This document shows positions 19,995-31,788 of a DNA stretch of 31,897 nt, one piece after another. This stretch comes from Paramacrobiotus richtersi (lineage: Eukaryota > Tardigrada > Eutardigrada > Parachela > Macrobiotidae), in NCBI GenBank assembly GCA_034698045.1, contig JAQGAU010000283.1, positions 1 through 31,897 of the forward strand, read 5' to 3'. The notes under the pieces were generated by a model that was not told where the DNA came from, ran no database searches, and saw nothing but the letters and a program-made list of their open reading frames with translations. How positions within the stretch are numbered: position 1 is the first letter of the stretch; the number at the start of each line of letters is the position of its first letter. The translations under genes were made by a program, and so were the position numbers.

Positions 19995-21895
19995 ATGATC
20001 CTTGAAGGTGATTATCGAAGTTTTATGAAATGCATAAAATTCCATGTATTGATTTTACAATTCGGAGGGTTTGGATTTTTCCCACTCAGAAGAAAAACAG
20101 ATGGATCGAAGCATAGCTGGGCAGGAGTTTTGCGCTCCTTGGTTTGGAGAATCTGGGTGGCAGTCCATTTGTTAACAATCATAACTGTGTCGCTAGGCGG
20201 CGTGTATGTTTTGTTCTTTAGAAGCCCAATGAAGAAAAGTGGTTCATTTACCAAGGACGCGATTGCCCAAGTTAGCACGCTCATGGTGAATGTGGTTTCG
20301 GTATTTTCTTACTTGCATCTGATCTACATCCATGAAGATGTTCTACGTGTCCTTCGCGAGATCGACAAAATTATAGCCGTTTATTTTACGCAACGAACGA
20401 GCAGAAATCTGACTGTACTCGTGGTAGTGTCAACAGGGCTCGTTTGTGGGCTTTGCTTCTACAGAGAGGTGTGGCAAGAAATGCGTGTGTTACTTGCGGA
20501 ATGGCCTTGTGTGACACCGGAAAACAGATATGCCAGTGTCCCTCTGCTGATACCTTCGTTAACTTCTTACCCATATCTTTTTAGCTGTATCTGTTTGTAC
20601 ATTTGTGCGAACTGGGTTGTTTATCTCGTAATGCTTACTGTATATAGCCTGTTTCTGATCATAAACACAATGGCAATCGCGGTTTGCTTTTCCCGAATCG
20701 AAGCATGCGCCAAGGAAAGGCTCTGTGAGCAGAGTTCACCCGGACACTCGTATATCTCGCTAGCTAATGATCATGCCCGCCTTGGAGGCGAAGTTTCGCA
20801 TCTGGATGAAAGAGTGCGCTATTATCGTCTAGCAAATTATCTGGTGTACGTGCTGTTCATTGTGATGTCTGTCCAGATTGTGGCAACATCCGGGCCCTCT
20901 GCTGCTGAAACTGTTGCAGTACTCGTCTTGTGGTTGATTGCGGATACTTGGTCAATGATCTATCTCGCTGAAAAGGTATCCAGTTAAGTATCGGTACTGG
21001 GATAGTACTGGGATAAGTTCTTTATTTGATTTGGAACTTTCTGGGCCACTTTGTTTACTGGGCTGTTGCCGAATAAAACATCTAAAGTATCGGTTCGCTG
21101 CTATCGGATTGCAGTAAAATTTACTAGCTCGAGTTTTTTTTTCGATCAAAATGCAACAAGTTTGCTGCACGGCTTTCATGATACTAACTGGTATAATGCT
21201 CGGTCTCATTATACAGGCTGAATCCATCATTCCGCTATTTTACGAGTTCCTTAAGCGGCTACATAGTGGGAAAGAAAAGGCGGAGCTCTTCTTCTACATC
21301 AGCAAGCTTCAGGGACATCCAGTTGGAATGTCTCTCGGGAAATTTTTTGTAGTCGATCGGCAGTTTGTCGCAGCGGTAAGCCGCATAGAATTTGTAACCC
21401 TCACACGCAAGAACCAAACGTGGTCTGTTGAATTTTCCGCACAAGGTACTTTTGTTGCCAGTTCGTCTATTACGAGCACGTAACGCGGCAAGCCGGTAGT
21501 TCGAGGCTGATTTATATCTTAATGGGTCATATCATGTACATTAAGCACTTGCACATATATAGTACTGTTTTTCTCTAATCGTGCATGACGCATTTTACCA
21601 AGGAACCATCCAAAACATTTATTATGTCAACTACGATCAATATTTCGAATTTTTATTGAGTTTGAGCATGCACTCGATTATTTCTGAGATCTGTAATCGC
21701 TACCGTACAGGTGTGATTGGTTCTGTCGATTACCTGCCTTTCTTCGTGACTTTTTTTTTGCAGTTAATTGGAGCCATTGCTACCTACACGATCCTGATGT
21801 GGGAGCTTGGCGAGAAAGGAATGTCTCCCGGGGACATTGCAATGATAAAAACATTATTCCATACCGAGTTCACGAATATCTCCCTTTCGTGGTAA
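19995..21895 (+). CDS. Gustatory receptor-like 7TM chemoreceptor Gr3, intact
   Basis: Exons 19995-20975, 21217-21375 and 21764-21895 (stop TAA), phase-0 introns, 423 residues. The start is ATG 19995, aligned with Gr2; the frame is open further upstream but without paralogue support. It has the same six TM segments in exon 1, the loop SLANDHARLGGEV, exon 2 HPVGMSLGKFF, and exon 3 GAIATYTILMWELGEKGMS. A base change after SLS gives Trp-stop, so the cytoplasmic tail is shorter than in Gr1/Gr2 and lacks the final residues after SLSLQ. TM7 is complete, so function is probably kept. It lies in head-to-tail order with Gr1, Gr2 and Gr4. Confidence 0.9.
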
Positions 21896-22103
21896 TTGTT
21901 TCGCTGTTATTACGAGTTGTTCCTGCTGCGTAATTATGTGTTACAGAAAGACGTAAAACAAAGGCCGCTGTGACTGGCATTAACGGATGCTAGTACTGTA
22001 CGCGATCGATGAAATGGCACGAAATTTTGCCCTACCGCGTACAACACCCTACCGGGGCTGGCGAACGGCTAAGAGTTTATCGATCTCTGGCTTTTTTATT
22101 ACT

Positions 22104-22725
22104 AGGTAATCGCACTCCGCTGCGCTGGCGATGAAAACCGAAGCGAACGGAGATATTTCAAGCAAACATAACGGCCTTGTTTTACTTTTTTTTCTAATAA
22201 AAATATTACTACTAAACAATAATGAAATTTATTCGGATTCCGCAACGGGACATTGACGTACGTTTGTCTGCATGCGCACTGAGCGAGGCTAAGTTGCTAT
22301 TCCATAGCGACACTAAATCAGACGGCTCTCTCTGAGACCCTTTCTCATCTGGCCAAAAGGACTGAGACAGGCCCGTCTGTTTCAGTCTCGCTGCATGTAT
22401 GGTCTGCCTGCCATACAAGTACACACGGAGAGGCTACAGCTCATTACGCAGGCCGTATTGTTCGAGGTTATACAGACAAAAGAATCTTTTGTTCTGGAAA
22501 ATGCGCTCTTATTTTGCTAATATCTCGCTCATTTTTTGAGATATGCATTTGAAAAAGTATACAGCTCATCTGCAGGTCACAGTCTAGGTTCTATTCAAAT
22601 TTGGTAAAAATCGGATGAAAACTGAAAGCGCTATCGCGGTTCGCAGAAACGGTTGTCAACCCACGTTTTTGCATTACTTTCGAGTATGGAGGACCTCCGC
22701 TTCGCTTTGGTCGATAAATAATCGT
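22104..22725. repeat. Interspersed repeat, copy 1
   Basis: The left end (TAATCGCACTCCGCT.. GGCGATGA) matches 30033-30060 in an rGC-C intron. The right end (CTTCGCTTTGGTCGATAAA) matches 30369-30388. The middle holds an AAATTTGGTAAAAATCGGAT phrase near 22597. Both ends carry a similar CTCCGCT.CGCT..GG.CGAT word in direct orientation. This looks like a non-autonomous mobile element or its remnant. The class is unknown. Confidence 0.45.
22196..22201 (+). terminator. Possible poly(A) signal for Gr3
   Basis: AATAAA about 300 bp after the Gr3 stop. It lies inside a repeat-like stretch, so the assignment is weak. Confidence 0.3.
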
Positions 22726-22767
22726 TATTATAGTTAAAAACGATTCAAGAAGTCTTAATTTCAAATG

Positions 22768-22813
22768 CTGCAGCACCCCCCGTCCAGCCCCTGCAGCACC
22801 CCCAGTCCAGCCC
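22768..22813. repeat. 23-bp tandem repeat, C-rich
   Basis: Two adjacent near-identical 23-base units start CTGCAGCACCCCC and end GTCCAGCCC, followed by a GGGGGGCCCCCC palindrome near 22823. Confidence 0.75.
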
Positions 22814-23999
22814 CACACAGTGGGGGGCCCCCCAAAAACCACAACAAACCGATATTTGTGCATGTTCCGAATAAAAACACCAACAATATCGCTTCTTTTG
22901 AACAGTTAATGTTTTCTGAATCATCTGCAAACGTTTCGAAACAAGATAACGTTAATAAAAAAGAAATCTGATCCTGAGCAGAGTGTGTGCATGAACGTGC
23001 ATTTTCCCGTATACCCAACTCTGTGTGCCGTTTCATCGATCGCGTACAGTACTGCAAGACGTGTATGATCTTAGAATTTCATCTCCTATAGCATTCTTTT
23101 GGACGTTCTGAGACATTTTCTAATCTTTTCCGTAATCCTAACAAGCACTTCAGAAACCATAACTAAAGGACAGTTTTGTGGAGCGCGCTGTCTCAGCGAT
23201 ACGTAGCCACGCTTGTAAGTGTAATGTTACTCCCATTCCCATAATATGTCTTTATATGAACATAAAGAGAGACTGGCTTAAGTGGTTTATATAAAATATC
23301 AAAAGGTTCCAAACTGTTTATCGTCCACCTTGGTATCTGTTCTGCAACACTGAACGCAAAATTCTACTACAAAAGTAAAGTGACTTAATTTGCTATTAAT
23401 TAGCAGAGTTAACGAACGAACACCATCGATAAAAATGCCCACTTCTGCACCACATTCCGACGAAATCGAACTAGAAGTCCGATATTGTACATGGCAATCT
23501 CTCTTTTTTCTCAGTTCCGTAATTTTGCCTCCATCGTCCTCTTGTTTGCTTGTTTACCATGATTTTATGGTCGTTGAGGTTGCTTTTGTGACAACTTCTC
23601 GTTTTTTCTACCTGACAACGAATCGGTACGTTCCGGGCACTTGGTTATCCAGTAGCATTGTTTTCCGTAAGCATGCCGGAGCAAAAAAGCCTATTTGCAT
23701 CTTATCGTTAACAAACCCTCAACGTGGGCATAATTACTGGTTTATTATAAGCTTACACAGTTTACATAGTTCGTCCGAACGAAAACATGAACAAGGCCAC
23801 TACATGCTTTAGACCTGTCGATAAAAATAGCAGCGGTGTTAGCTTGGTACTCTGACAATCAGATCAATGGACACCAGCTGGTGTCGGTGTGTTTCCGGTC
23901 ATTCGACACGTACCCAGCGCGAATATGTAAACAAATATGTTTCAGAAAATATTGGTTAAAGTAACACGTTAAGCAATCCGAAAAGACAGCATCGCCGAT

Positions 24000-24440
24000 C
24001 TCGTATCCGCACAGAATTACGGTAATGAGAAAAACGAGCGCCGCGGCTACTGTCCCTTGAGCCGAAACGCTATGAATCGATCGGACAATTCCCTGTAGGT
24101 ACCTATCTGCGTCTTCGGTCTTTATTAATCCAAATATCGTTATCTCATGCCCGATGTAAACTATAAATAACGTAGTGTTATTCCTGTTTCAAGGATAAGC
24201 TCAAAACTTCAGCGTGGTCACAGGTTCACTTACAGTGAACGGTTAACGCCTCGCGGTTGACTTTCTGTGTGAATAAAACGTCAAGCCCAAAACGTCTAAC
24301 AAGTCTTGTGCTGAGTCTTCGGACCCCACTTGATTAATCAGCGCGGACTTCTATCGGAAACCGAATTAAAAAAGATCAGCCCAGCTGTTAGGTAATTGCT
24401 TTTTACGGTGCCATCAGAGCTTATCTCATCAGACAAAAGC
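24000..24440 (+). promoter_or_regulatory. Conserved 5' flank of Gr4 pseudogene
   Basis: Matches the other Gr flanks: CTTGAGCCGAAACGCT, AATCGATCGGACAATTCCC, a perfect TATAAATA at 24162-24169 (279 bp before ATG), then GTTATTCCTG. The flank is better preserved than the coding region behind it. Confidence 0.45.
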
Positions 24441-25453
24441 ATGGTTCCAAATGATTACTGTGAAAGTCTCATAAAATGCAGAAAATTCTATACATTACTT
24501 TTACCATTCGGAGGATTTGGAATTTTCCCAGTACGAGAAAGAGATGGATCAAAATATAGCTTGGCGGGTATTTTACGTCCCGTAATTTAAAAAACCTGTG
24601 TGGCAGTTCAGTTTCTAACAAGCAGAACCATGTCGCTTGGCAGTACGTGTATGTATATGCTCACCTCTGCATGCGCCCAATCAGTACCGGTTCATTTAAC
24701 CAAGATGCGATTGGCCAAGTCAGTCACGTCATGGCAAAATTAATGTAGTCTTATTTGCAACTGATTCACGTCTACGAAGACATCCATAGTATCCTTCGCG
24801 AGATCGACAAAATCGCAAACGTTTACTTTTCACAACGGACAAAAAGAAATCTGACTGCTGTAGCAGTAGTGTCCATGGTGTTTGTCTGTGGGTTGTCCTT
24901 GTACAAAGTTGTATGGCAAGAAATGCGTGCGGTACTGGCTGAGTGGCCTTCCGTGACCCCGAACAACAGATATGCTGAAATCCCGCTGCTGTTACCTTCA
25001 TTGACATCTTATCCATACATTTTTAGCAGTGTCTGCCTGCAAAATCTGTATACACCGGATTGTTTACCGATTAGTGCTTAATGTGGTTTAGTGGTTGGTC
25101 TGTTTCTGTTCTTAATTACAACAGCAATCGCCGCTTGGTTTTCGTGAATCGAAGCATGCGCCAAGGAAATGCTCCATGCGAAGAGTTCATCGGACTCCAT
25201 CCGAACACTCGTATATCTCGCTAGGTAATGATCACGACCGTCTTGGAAACGAAGTTTCGAAACGGGATGAACGGGTGCGCTTACATCGTCTAGCAAATTA
25301 TCTGCTGTAAGTTACGTGATATCCTTTATGGTGTCAGTCCAGATGATGGTAACAGCTGCGCTCTCTGGTACTGAAACAGTCGTTGTAATTGTCTTGTGGT
25401 TAGGTGCGGATGCTTTGTCAATGATCTACCTCAGCGAAAAGATACCTAATTAA
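24441..25453 (+). pseudogene. Gustatory receptor-like Gr4, truncated pseudogene
   Basis: It starts at ATG 24441 (MVPNDYCESLIKC..) and aligns with exon 1 of Gr1-Gr3 over its length, but is disabled many times. There is TAA at 24588-24590 where the paralogues have TGG, indels and a TAG between 24600 and 24750, a one-base insertion near 25042, a TGA near 25145-25147, and a further insertion near 25195. The 5' splice site after GAAAAG reads AT instead of GT (25442-25443). No exon 2 or 3 follows: within about 15 bases the sequence becomes the 5' flank of rGC-C. The segment 24755-25081 still encodes recognisable TM2-TM4 residues (AEIPLLLPSLTSYPYIF). Confidence 0.9.
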
Positions 25454-25457
25454 GCCT

Positions 25458-25836
25458 ACCACTAAAACACCGACCCTCCTCGTAGCCTTAGGGAGAAATC
25501 TTAGATCCGGTCGGGAAACAATATTTTCGGCTCAGATCATATGCCATATCTTTGAATGGTTGCGTGACATGGCTAGAAATCAAATTACGGTGTTCCAAAC
25601 AATGCAGTTTACGCATATCCGAATGGGCCTTGTCAGATTCTATTTTCAGTTGAAGGCTTTGAAAAAAAGACCGATTAGTCCCTAATTCGTTTGTTAGATG
25701 GTCCCGGAGCATTATGACGATCCTTGTTACCGTGATGGCTTGACGATCTGTATATCTGCTGCGGATTAAACTTCATTTTTACTCAGTTGTAACGGATCGT
25801 CTGCATTGACATGTGTTGCACCACAAGTGCGTAAAG
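25458..25836 (+). promoter_or_regulatory. Conserved 5' flank of rGC-C
   Basis: Matches 6090-6524 upstream of rGC-B and directly abuts the broken end of Gr4. It probably holds the rGC-C promoter and 5' UTR. Confidence 0.55.
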
Positions 25837-28800
25837 ATGCACGCTATGCGTTATCACCAAACTGCGTTATTGTTAATGACACTAGTAGTAGTATTACCCA
25901 TCCGTGCGTATACGAAGGAGAAAATTCAAGTGGAGCTCATTGCTGTTGGTGGAAGAACAACAGCAAATTATGCTCAGCTTACGTATCACGGAGCAGCGAT
26001 GAGTGTTGCCGTGGATTACGTTAATAAAGCGTACAATGATTCTTTGAATGTGACATTAAAGTACTTGTTTGATGATATGCCGTGGGCCAATATGTTGGCC
26101 AATGAGTTTACTGGACGATTGGCATCGCAGTGGTATTATCGTGATCGTAACCCAGACATTTTAAGTGTTTTTTTTATTCCAGGTAAGTTTGCCGACAGTT
26201 TTTTAAAGCAACCTTTTTCTGTGAGGATCATCTAATTTTGGACATTGTGTGCTGATGTTTCTTGCAGCCGGAATCATAGCACCAGACCTGACGTACATTT
26301 TTCAGCAGTGGAACGTTCTTTTTCTAACAACGTGAGTGCTTTTCAGACATCACTTTTTCGGCTTGAAAACGTAGAAGTACTACGTATAATTATAATTATG
26401 CAAAATGTAGAATAACGCTGGATGATTGTTGTTTTCATTATAAGAATTAGGCTTTCCTAATTTTAATGCAATGTGCCATAATTATGCAGTAAATTTGAGT
26501 GAAACTAGTAAAAAAGCGTGAACGAATTGTTGCCCTTGTAATCTAGCTGCCCGTGTAGACGAGTGACTTAATGGAAACTTGTTGTCAGAGGCGTAAGCTA
26601 GACAGTAATGTGAAGATTAAAGTATTAACAATATCAGCCGACGGGTTATTATGAACGGACTACAGCAGTTTCAGCGTAAATTTATGAGCACGTAAATCCT
26701 CTCCTACAGGAAATTTGTCGGTTTCTTGTTGAGCGCTGGTGGAGCATGCATTTGCAGCTACTGTACCGTACTGTAGATAATAAGTGATTTAATATGTACA
26801 GTAGTATTATGATACCATAATACGTACTCGTAATCAACGGTGAAAAAATGCGAAATACAATCAACGCTTTGTTTTTTGAGAAACGGTTGCCTGGTTAATT
26901 AACTGCGATGGTGTGGGCTGCACTAGTACTTTATGGAATGGGAGTACGAAATAGTTGTCATAGAGTGTTTTCGCGAGACAGGAGATGGTTTGGTACACAA
27001 ACAGTTCGTGTCTTGCAGCCCGTTCCACTCAGTGCAGTTACAGTATTCAGCAGTAATATATACAGGGATCCCTCGAAGAAGCATTCTGCAGGATGAAACG
27101 CTTTATAACCGCTATTTGTACGTTAAAGGAATGGTAAACGACAGTTATGTCACTGGTAATCGGTGCATTAACCCTTAGCGTTTTAAACCGTGAGTGAGAG
27201 GCTGAGGATTTCCAGGTATCATTTCTAGGACTTCTCTGACCCCGGCGATTAACGACAGGATCGCAAATCCGACATGGATTTCGACGGCACGCTACAATTA
27301 TCCCGCTATGACGATGCTGTTCTGCGAAGTGCTGCTTAAGTACAAATGGTCAACATTCATGATCCTTCTGCAGTTTCCGTCCAGCGAAATTTATCCTATA
27401 TACGCGGATCAGCTTGTGAAAGATTCCCTTGACCGAATGGGAAGGGCACCATTATTCCGAAAAATCAATGTCACTGCCAACTATGACTTTGTACCGCTAC
27501 TGACGGACATCCGAGCACATACTAGAAGTAAGGTCTGATTCAGGGTTTTCAATTAAACGATATGATTTCTTAGGACATACTTTGCTGCAGTTGTGATTTT
27601 CCTGGGATTAGGTGGAGCGGTACGAGATTTCTTGGTAAGGTATCTTTATGTTGTGTGGATCTTAGTTACTCGCCTCTAGACGGTATTTTGAGCGGGCATA
27701 GAAAACGATCGTTAATTTCAAGCGTGACACTCCTTATCCTGCCAGGCATGCTAACCCGTGGTTGTACTATGGTCTAGATAGCTGCGCATAAAGAAAATAT
27801 GACCAACGGAGATTATGTAAGGTGGCATTCACAAAAATTCGACCAGTCTAATCGATAAAATATCTCGTACATTTTACTGCTAATTAGGTGTACATGGCTT
27901 TTGAAGTATTGGACAGTAAAAAACTGTATGGGCGTATGGATTGGGAATATCACGACAAGAATGACAAGGTATTTACTCGTACAGTAGTTCGGTTTCTATG
28001 AAATAAAAAGATCGAATAACCTCTATGTCCAGATCGCCCAACAAGCCTTCCAATCGCTCCTGATTATGAGACTTGCAGATATCTACGAGACTCCAAAGAA
28101 AGAGCTAGCAGAAGCTTTCATGGCTCGCGTTCGACGCGATTTCAACTACAGCATTAACAGCATGGAGGACCTAGTACGAAACGGTCCTTTTCACTGTTTA
28201 CAACAGAAAATGGAACAGTTTTGTGTTTCAATTGTAGCCCTATCTACAAATGCTCTGTCCCTATGGTGCGGTGACAGCGCTGGCGGAGGTAAGGTGGGCA
28301 TTGCTCTCTCCCCAGAAACGCGAGAACGTAAGGCTTACGTTACTGACAAGTGAGGCATAAGCCGTGATGGAAATGCATTCTCCACTACTTTACCGGGATA
28401 CTTCTTTTTCCATCCCCTCGAAAAGCAGTACTTTACAAGATTAAACCCCCGGGGCTTCTTTTGTTGTTATTTGATGGTTATACCCACGAAGGGTTACCTT
28501 CAAATTATTATGTACGATAGAGAAGGATAAGATCATTCGATAGTCCATACAGATCACGCAAATTCCTCTCTGTCGTTATTGTCACATGTGGAGGATAATT
28601 GACATCAATGTGATGTCCGTTGAACGATTTTTGCTTCGATCGCGCTGTTTGAGTAATAATCCTTGGCTCAGGACCAAGAAAATCTGGGCAGGCCACCGTC
28701 TATTACCTGGCTACGGCCCCGGTAAAATCTGGCCTTACATAAATAGCACTCCAGACTCACAACAAGGAGTAAGGATGGTTGCACGAACCTTTTCCACTGA

Positions 28801-31788
28801 AACCGAACGCGTACAGTTAGAATTAGCCGCGCACTGACCATGCGCTTTCTTAAGAGAATGCTGCCTTATGCTCCTTACACCGTACTCCTACATATATTGA
28901 TATTGTATTCCCGTTCACGCAGGCGAGGCTTGACCTTTGCGATATTGTCAGAAGCCGTATCGTAATAGGATTATTATAATACACCGATATTGCAACGCAA
29001 AGCGCTGGTTGAGTGGTAATTCGCGTAGCAAGATGCATGTCAAAATGGTAACACTGCCTAATTAGTAAATCCACTGTGACTGATCCGTATCTCCCAGCGG
29101 ATTTAATTCTGAGTGACTGGATTTCTAACTGTTAGCACTATCGTCTAAATTTTTCTGAAATTTGTTTGAATTGATTCGAATGCACCCGATGGAAAATGGT
29201 ACTTGGCGTAGGTGATGGATAACTTGTGGAGGAACGGTCACGAACAGCCGTATCAGGATGGCACGTACTTGGCCGATCAGTTTCTCAACCGGACATTTTA
29301 TAATGACGCTAATCTAATCTATATCGACGATAAGGGAGGACGACAAATGGACTTATATCTATGGCGTTTTGATGAAAACGGCGGACGAAACGTGCGTAGG
29401 CGTATTTTGACGTATTTCGAATTCGTCTTGTAGGCCAATGAGTTTGTGTACTTGCAGAAATTTCTTTACAAACGTGCTGCCGGTAATGCACCGGTGATCG
29501 AGATGTACCCCATTCAACGCTGGTCAAATGGCACATGGCCCCCTCCCAACGAGCCGCTTTGCGGGTACAACAACGACCGCCCGGTGTGCCGCCAAGAACG
29601 TATGTCTCGTTTACTGCAGCGCGAACCATGGCTGCTGCTCCTTACTAATCATTTCCATTCTGTTATTTTCCAGGAAGCTTGTTTTCCCCCGTTGCTCTAG
29701 CCGTACCAGTTGTCACAGTAGTATGTGTGATTGTAATTGTTTGGGCTGTTCAGTAAGTTGGCTGATTTTCATGAACTAAAAGTAGATGTTCTGTTCTGAA
29801 CCAAATACATGTACAGTCAGATCAGGCGAATCAAGCAAACAACTTTAACAACATGGTGGAGGATTGACCAATCCTATCTGGAATATGTTACGGCTCCGCT
29901 AGCCTTTGCAACTTTAGGGCAAGCAAGTTTGGAACGGAATCAACGGACGAGCCTCACCGCACAGGCAATGCACCATTATCTGGTAAGAAACCGTCCGCCT
30001 CACACAAAATACCCGACCGAATCGCTAAACTAGGTAATCGCTCTCCGCTGATGCTGGCGATGATGACCGGAGCAGTACAGTACGTATTAGGCTGCCTTCC
30101 ATATTAGCAAGATCCGTCTTTGATTTTTTTTAGTTGGGCAAGAGGCTTTGATATTTACGATACATACCAAGTGCAATTTAATCTGCATAAGTTTGTTATT
30201 TTTTTTAAAGTATTGCTCCAGAATTCGTAACGAAGAACATGCTGGCCAAATTTAAAGCAAGTCTGACCATTTTGAAGAGAGTTATCGTCGGCGAAAGGAA
30301 TACAATAGACTTCTCGGATTTCCGTTGCAGAAAAAACTGCGTTGGAACTGAGTATATGTAGAAGACGTTGGCTTCGCTCCGGTCGATAAACCGCCATGTC
30401 GAATATTCAGCTCACGCACCGTTTTCGCTATAAAATTGCTTGTCCAGTCGGACGCTTCTCGAGTGCCCGTGGCTAGCCTATATAGAAGGACTGTATGTCG
30501 ATAAAGGCCATAATCGCCCCCGCAAAATTCCACTGAATCGGCGTTGTACCAAAGAATGAACAGCATAGAAAGCTTCTCAATATTTCGAATTCTGTGTCTA
30601 GCTATTTGTTATCGTTCGGTTTACGATCAGCGGCGAACGGCTTAGTGCTATTTCCATTGTCTGTTTTCTTGCCAGCAATACGGAGATCTACTTTATTGCA
30701 GAGCGAAAAGTTTGTGTCAGCCAGGCTGAATGGAATCCACATATTAATCGAAATAGTTGAGAAGACAACGGAAGAAGCCACGTTCAATCGCATTGCTTCG
30801 CATACCTCATTTTTGGGCGATATGAATAAGGTACAGCATTGCAAAGTCTATTCGACTAACGTTATTAGTGTGTCCATCCGTTTCGATACGTTTGTAGCTG
30901 CGTAACGTGAATCACCAGAATATTTCCCGTCTTCGCGGGATCTCTTGGATTAGCGCCAAAACTCACGCAGGTATCGGCATCATCATGGAACAGCCAACAC
31001 GTGGCTGCATATACGATGTATTTGATGGGCTCATTAGCCTTGATTTTGCACTGATCAGTTCGCTCGCAAACGATTTCTTGGAGGTAACGGCGTCTGCCAC
31101 CGTAATAACCGTTCAGTTTTAACACGCATGATATTACTTTTTAGGGTGTTCAGTTTATTCACTCGTCTGCCTTGAGATACCACGGGTCCTTGTGCGGTTT
31201 ATACTGCCATGTCGACAAGAACTTCACTTTAAAAATATGTGGATTAGTTAACTCTAGACTACACAACGCTATTCATGGGTCAAACCGAGAGGCCGTTTGC
31301 ATCGGCGCTTACATTCCTTTCCGTACAAAGCGCGAAACGCTTTCAGTGGTATTCAACCAAAAACTGGACATGTATGCCGTTGGTGTGGTGATCTGGGAAT
31401 TGTTGGCAAAGCAAAGGTTCTCTTTGGATCGCTTCGGTAATGCTTCGAGATTCAATGGAGAATCAGTTTAGATTCATAACAACAAGTTTATTGCAGAGCA
31501 AATTAGTGTAACAGAACCCGACTGTCTGCAAGATTACCGAGATGTGTTGGCGCTATGCTGGCAGGGTGACATTAATGGAAGGCCATCGGTTAAACAGTTG
31601 CGGGGACAGCTGGCCAAGAAGTCAGCCGCCTTCTCACTGAACAGCCGTGGATCGAAATTTATCGATAAGGTTCATAGCCGATTGGTTGGCTACACGCGAG
31701 AGCTGGAGGATGAAGTCGGCTTGCAAACCAAACATTTAGTGGATGAGATGAACCGATGCGATGAAATCGTCGCACAGATTCTTCCTCG
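25837..31788 (+). CDS. Receptor guanylate cyclase rGC-C, intact 5' part (3' end outside window)
   Basis: Exons: 25837-26182, 26268-26331, 27229-27527, 27591-27634, 27778-27816, 27888-27968, 28033-28173, 28238-28288, 29212-29391, 29458-29599, 29674-29752, 29817-29982, 30702-30830, 30898-31083, 31145-31436, 31497-31788. They give 843 codons without stop or frameshift. Start ATG 25837 leads a hydrophobic signal peptide (LLLMTLVVVLPIRAY). The ANF-type ligand-binding domain follows (exons 1-9), then PPPNEPLCGY, one TM helix (VALAVPVVTVVCVIVIVWAV), WWRID, a kinase-homology domain, and the dimerisation helix to ILPR. In the kinase-homology domain the ATP-binding Lys is Glu (ILIEI) and the catalytic-loop Asp is missing (YHGSL), as is the DFG Asp (ICGL), so it is a pseudokinase. 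The last exon ends phase 2 at the same splice site as rGC-B, so cyclase exons should follow. It is the likely functional sister of rGC-B. Confidence 0.9.
26332..27228 (+). other. rGC-C intron 2, 897 bp
   Basis: About 420 bp longer than the rGC-B intron. The extra part near 26690-27190 contains overlapping open frames (for example 26933-27178) without a start-to-stop gene model or a recognised domain. I see no support for a nested gene. Confidence 0.4.
28289..29211 (+). other. rGC-C intron 8, 923 bp
   Basis: The left third matches the rGC-B intron. The rest is unmatched and without a supported exon. Confidence 0.45.
30033..30392. repeat. Interspersed repeat, copy 2, in rGC-C intron 12
   Basis: Its two ends match the ends of 22104-22725 (TAATCGC.CTCCGCT and GTCGATAAA words), with a shorter, diverged middle that includes GGCCAAATTTAAAGCAAGTC. 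It lies within the 719-bp intron 29983-30701, whose rGC-B counterpart is only 304 bp, so it probably entered rGC-C after the duplication. Confidence 0.4.

Larger units (their letters stand above)
21896..23999. other. Gr3-Gr4 intergenic region, repeat-rich
   Basis: It contains a probable interspersed repeat (22104-22725), a C-rich tandem repeat (22768-22813) and an open frame at 23390-23812 (140 codons, not starting at ATG) with no recognised domain. I do not call that frame a gene. No Gr or rGC exon is visible. Confidence 0.4.

Noticed and set aside
23390-23812. 140-codon open frame as an independent gene
   Set aside because: No ATG at its start, no recognised domain, no splice or poly(A) support, and it lies in a repeat-rich spacer.
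26933-27178. 81-codon frame in the rGC-C intron; the neighbouring frame begins MVWAA, faintly like a Tc1 transposase word
   Set aside because: The resemblance is a handful of residues, with no catalytic motif or terminal repeats.
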